Source: Buddleja alternifolia (taxonomy: Eukaryota; Streptophyta; Magnoliopsida; Lamiales; Scrophulariaceae). From it: a stretch of DNA of 64,000 bases. Of the stretch, positions 1 through 12,188 are shown piece by piece. The stretch is from assembly GCA_019426215.1 (NCBI GenBank), contig CM033394.1, positions 43,708,423-43,772,422 on the forward strand, written 5' to 3'. Positions within the stretch are counted from its first letter, which is position 1; the number at the start of each line of letters is the position of its first letter. The notes beneath the pieces were generated by a model that was not told the origin of the DNA, searched no databases, and saw nothing but the letters and a program-made list of their open reading frames with translations. Both the position numbers and the translations under genes were made by a program.

Positions 1-1
1 A

Positions 2-1762
2 GAGCTTCAGATTATAATTCATGAAGTTCATGCCGAGGGAATGGCTTTGAGTGAGAATTTTCAAGTGGGGTCTGTGATTGAAAAATTACCGCCCTCATGG
101 AGTGAATTCAAGAACTACCTAAGGCATAAACGAAAGGAAATGAGCTTAGAAGAGTTGGTTGTCAGACTCAGAATTGAGGAAGACAACCGGGCTTCTATCA
201 GAAGGGCTCCTGTTCCACCAATGGCTAACGTCGTTGAAGTTCCGGAAAGTTCTAACCGGAAAAAAAAGTTCCAAGGGAATTTTCAGTCCCAGAAAAATCA
301 AGCTGGGAAAGGAAAGCTGAAACATGGTGACGGCTCTGACGGTGGTTGCTTTAATTGCGGCCGTACTGGTCATTGGGCTAAAGACTGTAGAGAGCCCAAG
401 AAAAATAATTATCAGTCACAAAAGAAATGTTCTGGCAAGTATAAAGGCAAGAATCAGGTTCAGAACAGGGTTCCGAACCAGGTGCAAAATCATGTGCACT
501 TAGCTGTTGATGATGTCCAGGGCATTAACAAGATGATTGACGACCTGTCAAATAAACAGGTGCCAATCGATCTGACTAATCTTGATCTGACTGCCGTCAT
601 GTTCGAAGCCAATATGGTGGACAACTTGAGGGAGTGGTTCATAGACACTGGGGCTACTCGCCACATCTGTTCCGACAGAGATGCTTTCTCGTCCTATTCC
701 CCAACTGAAGGACGAAGATTGTTTATGGGAAATTCAGCCACTTCACCAGTGGTTGGAATGGGGAAAGTTGTGCTGAAGATGACTTCAGGCAAAGAACTGA
801 CACTGACTGAAGTTCTTCATGTTCCGGAGATTCGAAAGAATTTGGTATCCGGATCAGCTTTGGTCAAGAATGGGTTCAAGATTGTCTTCGAAGCTGATAG
901 GTTTTCTTTGACTAAGAGAGGAATTTATGTAGGAAAAGGTTACCTTGAGCAAGGCCTTTTCAAAATGAATGTAATTCGCTCTCTTGTAATTGAAAACGGT
1001 GGAAATAAAAGGATTGAGAATTCTGTTTATTTGCTTGAGTATTCTAATTTGTGGCATGTTAGACTAGAACATGTCAATTATAATACTATTCGAAGACTGG
1101 TCAACTTGAATTTATTACCAACTTTTAAAGTTGAAAATGAACATAAATGTGAAATTTGTGTTGAGGCAAAGCTAGTCAAACAACCATTTCCTTCAGTGGT
1201 AAGAAACACCGCACCTCTAGAACTTATTCACAGTGACATCTGTGATTTGAAGTTTGTGCAAACTAGAGGTGGGAAAAAATATTTCATTACATTCATAGAT
1301 GACTGCACAAAGTATTGTTATGTGTATTTACTAAGAAGTAAAGACGAAACGCTTGGAGCGTTTACACATTACAAAACTGAAGTTGAAAATCAACTTGAGA
1401 AAAGCATAAAATCTATTCGAAGTGATAGAGGTGGAGAATACGGAGCACCATTTGATGAATTCTGTACCGACTCTGGAATTATTCATCAAACAACAGCACC
1501 ATACTCACCTCAACCAAATGGCGTTGCTGAACGCAAGAATCGCACTCTCAAAGAAATGATGAATGCGATGTTATTAAATTCTGGATCACCGCAGAATTTG
1601 TGGGGGGAAGCGATCCTCTCCGTCAACTATATCCTTAACAAGACTCCTCACAAAAGTAGGAGTGAGACTCCGTACGAACTTTGGAAAGGTCAAAAGCCTT
1701 CTTACAAGTACCTCAAAGTGTGGGGGTGTTTGGCTAAGGTAGAAATACCCAAACCCAAATAA
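2..1762 (+). pseudogene. copia-1 gag-protease-integrase portion, partial and broken
   Basis: The reading frame is open to the left window edge, so the true start lies outside; the first internal Met is at 41. Counting from that Met, a CCHC zinc knuckle ([14 protein letters not shown]) lies near residues 103-116, the protease motif DTGATRHIC near 200-210, a GAG-pre-integrase domain (LWHVRLEHV then CEIC) near 335-375, and the integrase core with FIDD, DRGGEY and NGVAERKN near 415-500. The frame ends at a TAA where related elements have a sense codon between IPKPK and VKIGPK, so this is a point nonsense change inside pol and not a natural terminus. In the family, gag-pol is one polyprotein making particles and cDNA. 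Confidence 0.85.
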
Positions 1763-2439
1763 GTTAAGATAGGGCCTAAGACTATTGATTGCATATTCAT
1801 AGGTTATGCACTTAATGGTAGCGCCTATCGATTTCTGGTTCATAAATCAGAAATATCTGAGATTCATGAAGGTATTATCATGGAATCTAGAAATGCTTCG
1901 TTTTTTGAGGAAGCAATGAACAAGTTCCTCTTAAAAGAACATTTGATGAGTCTACGAGTAGTTCTAATCCTGGGGACGAAGAACCACGTCGTAGCAAAAA
2001 GGCAAGAGTTCCTAAATCATTTGGTCCCGATTTTGTTTCATATACATTAGAAGGGGAGCCAAATACGATTAAGGAAGCTATGTCCGGTCCAGATGCTCAA
2101 CTCTGGAAAGAGGCTATCAATAGTGAAATCGAGTCTATTTTACACAACCATACCTGGGAGTTGGTTGATCGACCAAAGGGAAGTAAGCCTTTAGGCTGTA
2201 AATGAATTCTGAAAAAAAAGTATAAGACTGATGGAACTATTGATAAGTATAAGGCCCGTTTGGTAGTCAAAGGATACCGACAAACGGAAGGTCTTGATTT
2301 CTTCGATACTTATTCTCCAGTAACCAGAATAACATCCATAAGATTATTCATCGCTATTGCCGCATTGCATAACCTTGAGATACATCAAATGGATGTTAAG
2401 ATTGCGTTTCTGAATGATGAATTAGATGAAGAAATATAG
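1763..2439 (+). pseudogene. copia-1 pol linker and reverse transcriptase start, disrupted
   Basis: Translation resumes after the TAA (VKIGPKTIDCIFIGYAL) but shifts frame near 1920, between FFEEAMNKF and the RRSKRARVPKSFG segment. The RT start is recognisable (AMSGPDAQLWKEAINSEI, YKARLVVKGY, QMDVKIAFLNDELDEEI). A TGA near 2203 replaces the Trp of the usual GCKWILK block, and a TAG at about 2437 replaces an aromatic codon just before MEQPEGY. These lesions separate the element into pieces that cannot give a full polyprotein. Confidence 0.8.
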
Positions 2440-3597
2440 ATGGAACAACCCGAGGGGTATGTTGCTCCTGGAAATGAGAAGAAAGTGTGTAAACTTGTAA
2501 AGTCGCTTTACGGACTTAAACAAGCGCCAAAACAGTGGCATGGAAAGTTTGATAGCACGATGTTGTTAAATGGTTTCAAGATCAACGAATGTGATAAATG
2601 CGTGTATGTTAGACAAACACATAACGCATATGTCATCGTGTGTCTATATGTAGATGACATGTTGATAATGGGTAGTAATCATGAAATCATCATGAATACT
2701 AAAGGAATGTTAAAGAAGAACTTTGACATGAAGGATATGGGACTTACAGACGTCATCTTAGGGATTAAAATCCTGAGGACTTCTGAAGGACTAGTCTTAT
2801 CACAATCTCATTACGTTGAGACGGTTTTGGAAAAGTTCCTTCCTAGCGATAGTGCACCAGTCAAGACGCCAGTGGACTTGAGCGTTCATCTACGCAAAAA
2901 CCATGGCGAGCCCGTATCGCAGTTAGAATATGCTAGGATAATTGGGAGTGTGATGTATATCATGAACTGTACTCGCCCTGATCTAGCTTATTCTATGAGC
3001 AAGTTGAGTAGGTTCACGAGTAATCCAAATGTAGAGCATTGGAATGCTTTAACTAAAGTTCTTAAGTATTTAAAGTATACTAAAGAGTATGGATTAAACT
3101 ACTCCAAATATCCAGCTGTAATTGAGGGATACAGTGATGCTAATTGGATATCAGACACGAACGACTCCAAGTCCACAAGTGGGTATGTATTTACCGTTGG
3201 TGGAGGAGCACTGTCGTGGAAATCTTCTAAGCAAACTTGCATAGCCCGTTCCACGATGGAATCAGAATTCATAGCTTTAGATAAGGCTGGTGAAGAAGCT
3301 GAGTGGCTAAGAAATTTCTTAGAAGATGTTCCCTGTTGGGAAAAACCTGTGCCTCCGATTTTGATTCATTGCGATTGTATGTCGGCAATTGGGAGGGCTC
3401 AGAGTAGTATGTATAATGGGAAGTCTAGACATATTCGTCGTAGGCATAATACCATTAAGCAGTTGATCTCTAACGGGATTATTTCCATTGATTATGTGAA
3501 ATCAAAAGAGAACATTGCAGATCCTTTGACGAAAGGATTGTCTAGAGATCAAATATACTACCTATCAAGAGGAATGAGGTTAAAGTCTACAAATTAA
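2440..3597 (+). pseudogene. copia-1 reverse transcriptase-RNase H portion
   Basis: A 385-codon open stretch starts at MEQPEGY, directly after the TAG. It contains [13 protein letters not shown] (residues about 23-35), the RT active-site block [11 protein letters not shown] (about 68-78), the conserved [12 protein letters not shown] and [15 protein letters not shown] blocks, and a C-terminal RNase H with [24 protein letters not shown] ([12 protein letters not shown]) and the terminal [14 protein letters not shown]. The Met at 2440 is a sense codon inside RT and not a real start. The segment itself looks undamaged, so decay of copia-1 is concentrated upstream. Confidence 0.85.
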
Positions 3598-4172
3598 AAA
3601 TTGACACAGCGGTAACCCAACCATATTGACTGGAGATCCCAAGATCATGGTTCAATGGGACAACTAAGTTGTGAAAATTCTGGAGAGCACTTAAGAGTTT
3701 AATAAACTCTAAACCCATTGCCTAGGATAAAGAAGTGCATCCTACAAGTGTAGCAAAGGGTAAGTCTGAACTTTTAATGATTCCTATACTGTCATGAAAA
3801 TGAAGTGGAGTAGGGTAGGATACTCTTAAATAGGAGATCACCTATGTAAGTGTGAGGTGTAGGCCGCCTCAACATTGAGTAAAATGTAAACATTTATGAA
3901 ACCAAGAGAGGGCGCCATGGCCAAAATGGGTCCAACAGTGAGAACTAAAAATTTGCTAGAAAATTTATCATGTGAATATCATTGTCTGGTTTTACACGAA
4001 CGGATGAACAATTCAAGGCATCATGTTCATTGGGTAGCCTAGTAAATCCGATGATATCTCACTAAGAAAGGTTCAAAGCCAAAAGCTACCTCTTCTGATG
4101 TGATAAAAAGTTGTTTGAACTCTCAGTTTCATGCATTGCATCAATTGCATTAATTTCATTCGTGTGGGGGAT
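3598..4172 (+). other. copia-1 3' noncoding spacer and polypurine tract
   Basis: About 575 bp between the RNase H stop and the LTR has no open frame of note. It ends with the purine run GTGTGGGGGATT, the expected plus-strand primer site directly before the LTR. Confidence 0.6.
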
Positions 4173-5287
4173 TGTTGACATTTGTGGGTATATGAAAAAG
4201 TGTGTGAACACCACTTTTGCGTATGAAATTCGAACACCATAAGTATCGGGGATACTAAGTAGTATTGGATATTTTTATTCTACTCCGAGAGTAGATAAAT
4301 TTAGCATTTCGAATTTCTCAATTCGGAGTTGAAACGAATGGGAAATTAATTGCTAATGTTGGGTGTTTGAATGTGTATATCCCACATTGGATATAAACCA
4401 TAAGTTGTATGAGTTTATATACATTTGCCTAAAGGTAAAGGGTTGGCCCTTTGGGTTATCCACTTTGGTCCTTTGTGTGAAAGGGTGAAGAGCTATGCAA
4501 TTGTGTCTTGGCCTAATTTCTTAGCTCCTCACTCCGGCGGTCCGGTGAACCGGACCGGATCGGACCTCGGACCTGAGACCACGGACTCGGACTCGAGCTC
4601 GGGCTCGGACCGGGGCCGGAGCCGGGATTGGGTCGCGGGTCGTTGGGCTTTGGGCTTTGGCTGAGATGTGTGGTTGTTGGGCTTTGGACCTCTTCTTATC
4701 TTTTTGGGCCAAAGTTTAATTAATTTGATTAATTGGGCCCAGTTCTCATTTGGGCCGAAATTAACTAAATTAATTTAGGCCCATTTTCCAGTTTCTTCTT
4801 CCAGAAACCAGCAAGGCATGTCTCCTGTTCCTTTCTCATGCAGAAGATTTCAGACGTTTCCTTACCTGTTTCCAGCCGAAATTGCCAGAAAGTTGAAGTG
4901 TTTTGTTTCTTTTGGAGCCGAAACTTTTGACATTCATCAGCTGATTCTTTTTGGCTTTCTATTTTGGTTTTCAATCTGGTTTTGTTGCCTATAAAAAGGC
5001 TCTCCCAGGTTGTGTTCAAAACATACCAAAAACAGAAAACAATTCTGCATATTCTCAAAGCATTCTGCATACATAAAAATTTGAGAGTTCTTGAGCAAAT
5101 ATAGTTCGTGAGGTTTGTTCTTGAAGTGGTTCAATTACAAATATATAATCGTTGTATCTTGGGAAGTTAATTGCACGATCTCGTACCACCGTAGGCGAGA
5201 CAATATATCTTTAAGGATAGAGAGTTCATCTCTCGCCTCGATTGTCATATTGTTCGTCGTATTATTATTTTCAGAAATTTTCTTACA
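4173..5287 (+). repeat. copia-1 3' LTR (right end approximate)
   Basis: Begins TGTTGACATTTGTGGG right after the polypurine tract. The middle (4530-4640) is unusually GC-rich with repeated GGACC/CTCGGAC motifs. A TATA box lies at 4990. The right end could lie anywhere from about 5280 to 5320. Confidence 0.65.
4990..4997 (+). promoter_or_regulatory. LTR TATA box of copia-1
   Basis: TATAAAAA inside the LTR, about 300 bp before its end, is the likely core promoter of the element. In the 3' LTR it points toward the convergent LHT-A gene. Confidence 0.5.
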
Positions 5288-5473
5288 AAATGCACAGGAA
5301 AACAACAGTTACCACCTCACTGTAAAGTGGGGAATTATTTCTATAAGTAGAAATTGATTATTGCAATATGATCTTATATTTTTTAAAATATACTTGCACT
5401 TGCACTAGATACATAAAACTTTGTTTACCACATCTTCATAACTCAAAATTATTCTTAACCGAAATACACCAAT

Positions 5474-8400
5474 TTACGAGTAGAATTCATAAGATGAGGA
5501 ATCAGTAACAATATTCCTTAGCCCACCAACAGTTGATGCCACCATGATGAACGCTCCTATAAATATGCATGCCTGAAAATTTCATATAATTAATAAATTA
5601 ATTACTAGAATGTCATTTTCTCCCAAGAAATATAAGTTTGCATGTATAGAGTAAGTATTTACGCACCCAATTGATTATCCATGAGCGGCTGAATCTCTTT
5701 GGTTTCATAATTTTCAGCCATATTATGCTTGGTAACTGCAGATTTTCCAAGTCAATTAGTATGTATATGTGTGTGTATATATATATATATGGGATGATTA
5801 CACTCACATCCCCTCAATGATAGAGTAATTACACAAACCCCCCTCCCCCGAATTGATAATTACAAAAACATCCCCTCAGGGAGTCTATTTATAAAGTTTA
5901 CAGGGGTTGCAATTGTAACAATTGTTACACATGTGGTGCAATTGTAAGAAATCTTAAAATGAAAGGGTGTGTTTGTAATTATCAATTAGTGAGGAGAAGT
6001 TTGAGTAATTACTGAGGGGGGTGTGAGTGTAATTATCCCTATATATATATTACTTTATGAAAAGTAATCAAAGATTAATATGAAAGCATAAAGTGGTGTT
6101 AAAAAAGCTCACAAAGTAAGAAGTTGGAGCAAAGCCAAATCCACCAAAGAAACCAAGAAGATCTCCAAAGAAAGGGAAGGTCACACCAATGAATAGGGTG
6201 AAAGCTGCAAAAAGTGGTGCATGTGTATCATCAAAATAACCAAAAAAAAGTAGGTAAATTCTTTTGAGTAGTTGTGTGTAGAGACGTTATTTTACTCAAC
6301 CGCAATTTTAGGGTTTCACAATGAGATGCTTCGTGTTAACGGAATTAATATTTGAATATAATTCGGATTCTGTGAACAAAATATCAAAATTTCTGTAATC
6401 TCTTTAATATAGGGGGGGGGGGGGGGGGGGGGGTCATGATGGGCGGTCGCCCCCAAGTGCACTAGTCGTGTGTAGTAATAAAAGTGGACGAGAAGTAACC
6501 ACGGAGACTTGAATTCTAGTAAGATTTGTAATGAAGTGAATAAACAAAGTAATAATAAATTCAAATAAAATTTGTAAAGAACAAGAACAAAGATGAGCAA
6601 GTGATGTAAAACCAATTATAAAGGGAGACTAAGGCACATGTTAGGTTCAAATTGATCAAATATACTTAATAAGGTTCTTGTTGAAGGATTACACTTACTC
6701 CGAGGGTAGAGAATAACCGATGTCTCGCGTATAAACTCCTATGCTTAGATCGTGATTTCCCAAATATTCCTATCCGGAAATCTAACCACTAAACATGCAT
6801 TAACTTACTAGAGCTCACTCGATTTGAATCGAACTTCACACGGGAATCTTTACCTATGTCTAGGGCAATTCCTCATTAGTTGCGGGTCATGATGTGAATT
6901 TCTTGCACCCTAAGTCAATTTTCTCCCGAAATATTCACCTAGGCATAAGATTCTAACATATAGTGATCAAGTATATGCAAGATAAGTAGAACATCACTTC
7001 ACATCACATAACAATATAAGAATAACCTCAACAATCATCTATTATAAACATAAATCACAATTTGACCTTACATGGCCCTAGTCTTACGAATTTAGTTCAT
7101 AATTGAAAGCATAAAAGACATAAAAGGATTCATATAAATATTCATAGACATCAATGAAATTGGAGAGGGGGGCAGCCCCTAATTTGATTTCACCATCATT
7201 CATCACCATTCTTTATCATTGGGAGAGAGGGGGAAACGAGAGGAAGGAAAAGAGCTTGGGGATTGAAGGCTCAACTTGAAGATCCATAATCATTCACCAT
7301 TTAGGGAGTTTTTAAGAACTTCTTTCCTTTTAGCATAAAAATACTAACAAAACCTTAACTTTAACTTTAACTTTTGACTTTACCTTTAAGAGAGTGAGAC
7401 AAACTTGAGACATTGCCAGAGATCTCCATTTTCTATTTCTTCTTCTCTTCTTCTTAGACGAAGGCAACGAAATTGTTCTTCCGCTCGACGTCGACTCCCA
7501 ACGAAGATGAAGACGGATTAAACGCTCCTTTTAAGCTTTCTCTGTCTTTTTCTCAATTCTCCAGGCAAGTGATTTAGGGTTTTTTTACAACTTATCAATT
7601 TTAATTTTATTTTTTATGGTATGGCCGTATGGGTGTTATATTGCCCAAACTTTTGATGTTGATTCAATGATTGATGAGTTCGATGACTTAAAAACTCGTC
7701 GAGTACAATTTAGAATGCCTAATTTAAATAAGTAGTCACGTTGATTTGTTTTATAAGACTTCAATTGTATATTTTTGGATGAGACATTTTAGTAGATATA
7801 GTAACTATGTTCCTTATTAGATTTTCTCCCATAAATATAGCGTATCGTACCGCAGGGAGCAAGCCCCCCGCACCCCCCTTAAATCCTTTGTCTATATTAC
7901 AACAATCTCGCCCCCCTCATTAAAGATCCTAGCTCCATCCCTGCATCTAGGGCTTTTCAATTCAATCAAGCAACATAAATTACGTTTATTCTATTGAACG
8001 TAGGCCATTTGTAATCGCATGTTGAAACCCTAGAATACTCTATTTTTTACAATACAACTCAAACAAGATAAAGATCTATGTTTTTACTTTGGTTATGCTG
8101 ACTGAAGATCCAACCCAAACTCCTAACCCACCAATGGATGTCGACCCTAGACATGTGTACATTGGGTGTGACACGTACGCACTACATTCGAGGTTGATTG
8201 ATATGATTGAATCTCTTTCCCCTTCATTTGTCTCAAACAACTACCTCTAATATTAATTAAGTGGGTTGGAGGGTCATTATTGATGAGATCCATCTAAGTA
8301 GAGAAACTACCTTAGTGATTTCAGGTTTTTACCCCCGACAATACAGAGACGGAGCCACATAGGGGCAGGTAGGGGAACCCGCCTCCCCTCAACTTTAATA

Positions 8401-11400
8401 AAATTAGTTTTTGCCCTATAAACTTTTGGAAATTAAAATTTTGCCCAACCAAAATCCAAAAACATCAAGTTTAACCTTTTTTTTTTTTTTTTTTGTATTC
8501 GACCCCCAAATCCCAAATCTTGGCTCTATCCAGATCCTATAGTGTGTAAATTATACCGAGATCATCTACACATACATAATTTTTGTTAATTTCTCATTTT
8601 TCAATTGTGAGTTTTATTTATAACAGATCTAATTTCGGGAGGAAAAAATAGCCCGCCAACAAAACTATGAAAACGATTCTTACCAACATAAGCAGAACGA
8701 ACAATAAGCCTGAGCACAACTCCAGGTGAGATGTTCAATCCCTTCACCACACTTCTCTCAATTATATCAAACACCGGCATTGCATAAACCTGCAAAATCT
8801 CTCTTAAAACACACACAAATCCAATAGCCACTGAATAGGAATAATTGCATGCACACTCCTAGCTAGCTCACTTATTGGATAATTATCACGAGTCTTGTAA
8901 AGTTTTACTTACCAGAACACCCCTTGTCTGAAACTCGAAAAATAGGGGTATAATTGTAATATACTTTTACTCGCAGGAAAAATTATGGTAATTTCTCAAA
9001 TATCGGGATATTTTTCATAATTAGGACCTCATGCAGGTGATGTTTATGTAGTTTACCCTAAAACGATATAAATCCATAATTAACCTGATAGCTCCCAATA
9101 ACATGAACAACCACCATCAAGTTAGCAGCAGCAATAAGCCACGCCGGCCTCTGAAGCGCCACCAAGACGTTATCAGGCACGTCATGTCCGAAAGCCCAGT
9201 AACCAATCAGGGCGACGGGGAAATAGCAGATTGCGTTAGTGAAATACGCCCAAACAGCGCCTTTCCACATTGGAATTCTTGAGGGCTTCTCAGGAGTGGA
9301 TGGAATTGTGGCCTGGATTTCCAGGGTCACGGCGTGACCAGCATAAGCAAATGTGATCTGACCTAAAGCGTTGAAGACCCGGAACATGGAATCCACCCCA
9401 CTCGTGTTCTTGTAGGCGTAGCTCACGGTTGGGGCCCGGCCCCGGCTCAGGCTGCCCACCCAGGCTATAGTTGAGTAGCTGCAGCAAAATTGCATGTGGT
9501 AAATTTTGGTGGTAATTAAGGTTTGGAAATTCTAGTTTGGATTGGGTTTGGTCGCATCAAATAGTCAATAATATGGAAATTGAAATACAAAAAAAGTCGC
9601 AAAAGTCAGGGTTAGAAAAATATAATTCTCTAAATTGTGACACTGAAAATATAACTTTCATCAGAAATTGAAAATTGAAAAGTTAGTTGGAAATTTGCAT
9701 GCGTCAGACACGACATTTTAAATTTTGTAGAGAGAAGCATCAGGTGAGGAGAAAAAATGTTACCTATCATGACTTGCGTGACTAAAATTGCATTGTACTA
9801 GGCAATCGTGCAATTTCAGTCTTGTAAACTAAGAGAAAGTGACAATTTTAGTTTTCGTACGTAAATTAGTGGGAATAACATTTTTGGTCATCAAGTGTAA
9901 CACGCGTTATTTCATCTCCAAAATTGAAAAATTCCAAGTTGGATAATCACCTGACTGGCACATGCCACTTTTCGATTGCCTTTTTAAATTTTATGTGAAA
10001 TTTGTCCTTAAATTGTGAAAAATTGAAAAGTAGTGTCCTTAGACTGTCACTGCGACAATTTACAAGATTAATGTAATTAAAAGAAGATTGAGCAATCATG
10101 CTTCACGAGAAAAGTTTTTATTGAACTTGCCATATATATGATAGTTGATTGAGCTAAATCCAATTCGGGTCATATTATTCCAACCAATTCGACTATTAAT
10201 TTAGCTGCAACAATACGTAATCCCAGTCATTTTTTTGTCTTGATTTAACTAACATTAAATGATATAACAAATAGTACGTACGATTTGGAATCTTCATAAT
10301 AGTAAAATTATCAAAAAAATCCAATAGGATAAGTCAGTCAAAATATAAATAAATATGATCAATTTGTATTTGTATTGTAGCTAAGAGCTTTATAAGGAAA
10401 CACAAGACTTGCTGATCTATTAATATTCAATTTCTACTTTATGTGAGAGATGTCCTTAGTTTAAATTCAGGCTGCCACAAGTTGTAGTTCCCCCTTTTTT
10501 TATGGAGTTAGATAAAATTTTTATGGTTCGAGATTATGATTATCAACCCGAATTTGTCGAGCTAGATATGTAGATTATCCCCCCATACTCTTGAATTAAA
10601 AAAAAAAAAGAGTTACAAAGAAAAATATGAATATTACCTAAGTGACATGACTGCAGCAGCCAATGAAACAGCAGAGACAGAATTAAAGTCTGGCAATTGA
10701 GAGAGGAAAAAATGGAGACCTCCAAATATGCAAATCCAATAAGATTGTCTAATTGGGGTGCAATTTGTGCATGCTATTTCCATGAACTTTTTCAGACACT
10801 TCCCTCCAGTGACCATATATACAATGTCACAGCCCACCTGGACTATAAGCTGCTGAGGTAGCACTATCCACGGCCCGTATTTCGGCCCGAAGGCGTGTCG
10901 ACCAAGGTCAATGTATCGATCGAAACGAATCCCGGGTATACATTCATGGAGCTGTATCATTTGCCACATTGTGTGCAAGGTTATGCACCAAGATAATGCC
11001 ATCACCAATGTCCCTGGACCCCTGGAGACAAAGAGAAAGAGAGAGAGAGAGATTATTAAGGCAATTAAATTGGTGGATGAAGATAGAAAATGAAATTTGC
11101 TTCAACCAAAACTATTAAGCAAATTAAAGAACTTGTTAAGAAATAAATGAATTCAATATGGACAGTAAGTGATTATTTGAATGATAAAAATGTTTGTTTT
11201 GGTTAGTTAATTAATTGGTTCTTGGACTATCATATCTATATCTATAACTATACTACTATAAAAGTATGAATCTTGAAAGTTATTTCTTCCAATTGTGATA
11301 TTACCCTTACTTAAATTTACCGCCTTTGTTTAAATAATTAAATAATCATTTGAGACTCTACATTTTTTTGGAATCCTTCACCTGAAACTACCGACAAGCT

Positions 11401-12188
11401 CAAAGGTCCCCTAATAAATTTGTAATAAACAAAATTACTCATACAAGTCAATCATGATAGTAAAGAAATCAAATCCACCTTATTAATTTGAGCAACTTTT
11501 CACATTCAAGTAATAAAAATACCCCCTCTCGACTTCCCAAAACCATTCCAAGATTACTATAAATATAATCTTAATGTCTAGCAATTCTCGTGAAATTTAG
11601 GCTAAATATGTATTCTACTTGCAACGCAGGTACACTCTACTAATTTACCAAAATGATTTAATTAAGATATATATACAGATTCCATAATACATCTAAACCA
11701 TTTTTTAATAAATTTGATGTTAACTATTGAGAGAATCAAACCTATGAAGTTTCATTCTTATACCCAAAATACTAGGTAGTGAAATAAAAGATCGTCTATC
11801 TATCAAGATGAATAAAGACCGAGGGTTAAGGACATAGTTCAAAGCATCTCGAAAAAAGATATGAAAAGTGAAATATGAACTTTGTGACAATAAAACATAT
11901 AATTTTACCATCCTAAGTAAGCCATGGCATATGGCAAGCTTAGAACTCCGGCGCCAACCATGGCGGTAACAGTGTGAAACGTCGAATACCACCATTTCGC
12001 GTTGCGAGGACGACCATTTTCTGCACATTTATCGTCCGATGGAACTTCCTGAAACAAAATATAGAGAACATGTACTAATTCATGAACTTCTGCAGAAGAT
12101 CTTTAACTAAATTATATTTTGCATTAAAGAATTTTGATCATATAGCAAAAAGACTTACTTTGGGTTGTGGGGGAGAAGATAAAACCAT
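5474..12188 (-). CDS. Lysine/histidine-transporter-like amino acid permease (LHT-A)
   Basis: Member of the amino acid/auxin permease (AAAP) family, LHT branch: proton-coupled uptake of amino acids at the plasma membrane in known members. Exons on the minus strand: 12188-12159, 12048-11909, 11021-10638, 9478-9085, 8789-8684, 6204-6113, 5735-5667, 5572-5474. All junctions are GT-AG and the phases join into 437 codons plus TAA, close to the roughly 440 residues usual for LHT1. Recognised blocks: [20 protein letters not shown] (about 31-50, first membrane segment), [106 protein letters not shown] and the C-terminal GGLRNIV. The start is the only Met before the conserved block and matches the paralogue. 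Intron 5 (2.5 kb) holds repeats. Substrate range cannot be read from sequence. Confidence 0.93.
5791..6039. mobile_element. MITE in intron 6 of LHT-A
   Basis: A 249-bp element with imperfect terminal inverted repeats: left GGGATGATTACACTCACATC, right (reverse complement) GGGATAATTACACTCACACC. It sits in a TA-microsatellite, so its target duplication cannot be told from the repeat. It has no coding capacity. Confidence 0.75.
6412..6433. repeat. Homopolymer of 22 G
   Basis: An uninterrupted G run in intron 5 of LHT-A, followed by GTCATGATGGGCGGTCGCCCCC. The exact length is prone to sequencing error. Confidence 0.7.
6440..7780. other. Intron 5 of LHT-A, unclassified repeat-like sequence
   Basis: No open frame or host exon. 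The block 6460-7150 (direct and inverted short motifs, CTAGGGCAATTCCTCATTAG) looks like noncoding transposon or LTR sequence, but I could not find its ends. The block 7430-7580 is CT-rich. Confidence 0.35.
7790..7945. mobile_element. hAT-like MITE, right-end fragment
   Basis: Matches the right half of the elements at 14793 and 25975: CCCATAAATATAGCGTA, the AAGCCCCCCGCACCCCCC block and the terminal CTAGCTCCATCCCTG. No matching left end was found, so it is a truncated copy. Confidence 0.6.
8344..8533. mobile_element. Degenerate hAT-like MITE in intron 5 of LHT-A
   Basis: Left end CAGAGACGGAGCC and right end TTGGCTCTATCCAG resemble the CAGGGACGGAGCC inverted termini of the family, and the inside shares the CCCCTCAA block and a T-rich centre. 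The flanking 8-mers do not match clearly, so it is an old or shortened copy. Confidence 0.5.

Larger units (their letters stand above)
1..5287 (+). mobile_element. Ty1-copia LTR retrotransposon (copia-1), left end outside window
   Basis: Domain order gag zinc knuckle, aspartic protease, integrase, reverse transcriptase, RNase H is that of Ty1-copia elements. The 5' LTR and most of gag lie outside the window. A polypurine tract (4162-4170) precedes a 3' LTR starting TGTTGACA at 4173. The LTR end is uncertain: I place it at about 5287 (TTACA), but without the 5' LTR or its target duplication this cannot be fixed. Several in-frame stops and at least one frameshift make the element non-autonomous. 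Confidence 0.85.

Noticed and set aside
4425..4664. Open frame in the GC-rich part of the copia-1 LTR
   Set aside because: It follows from the GGACC/CTCGGAC repeats, lies in the LTR, and matches no family.
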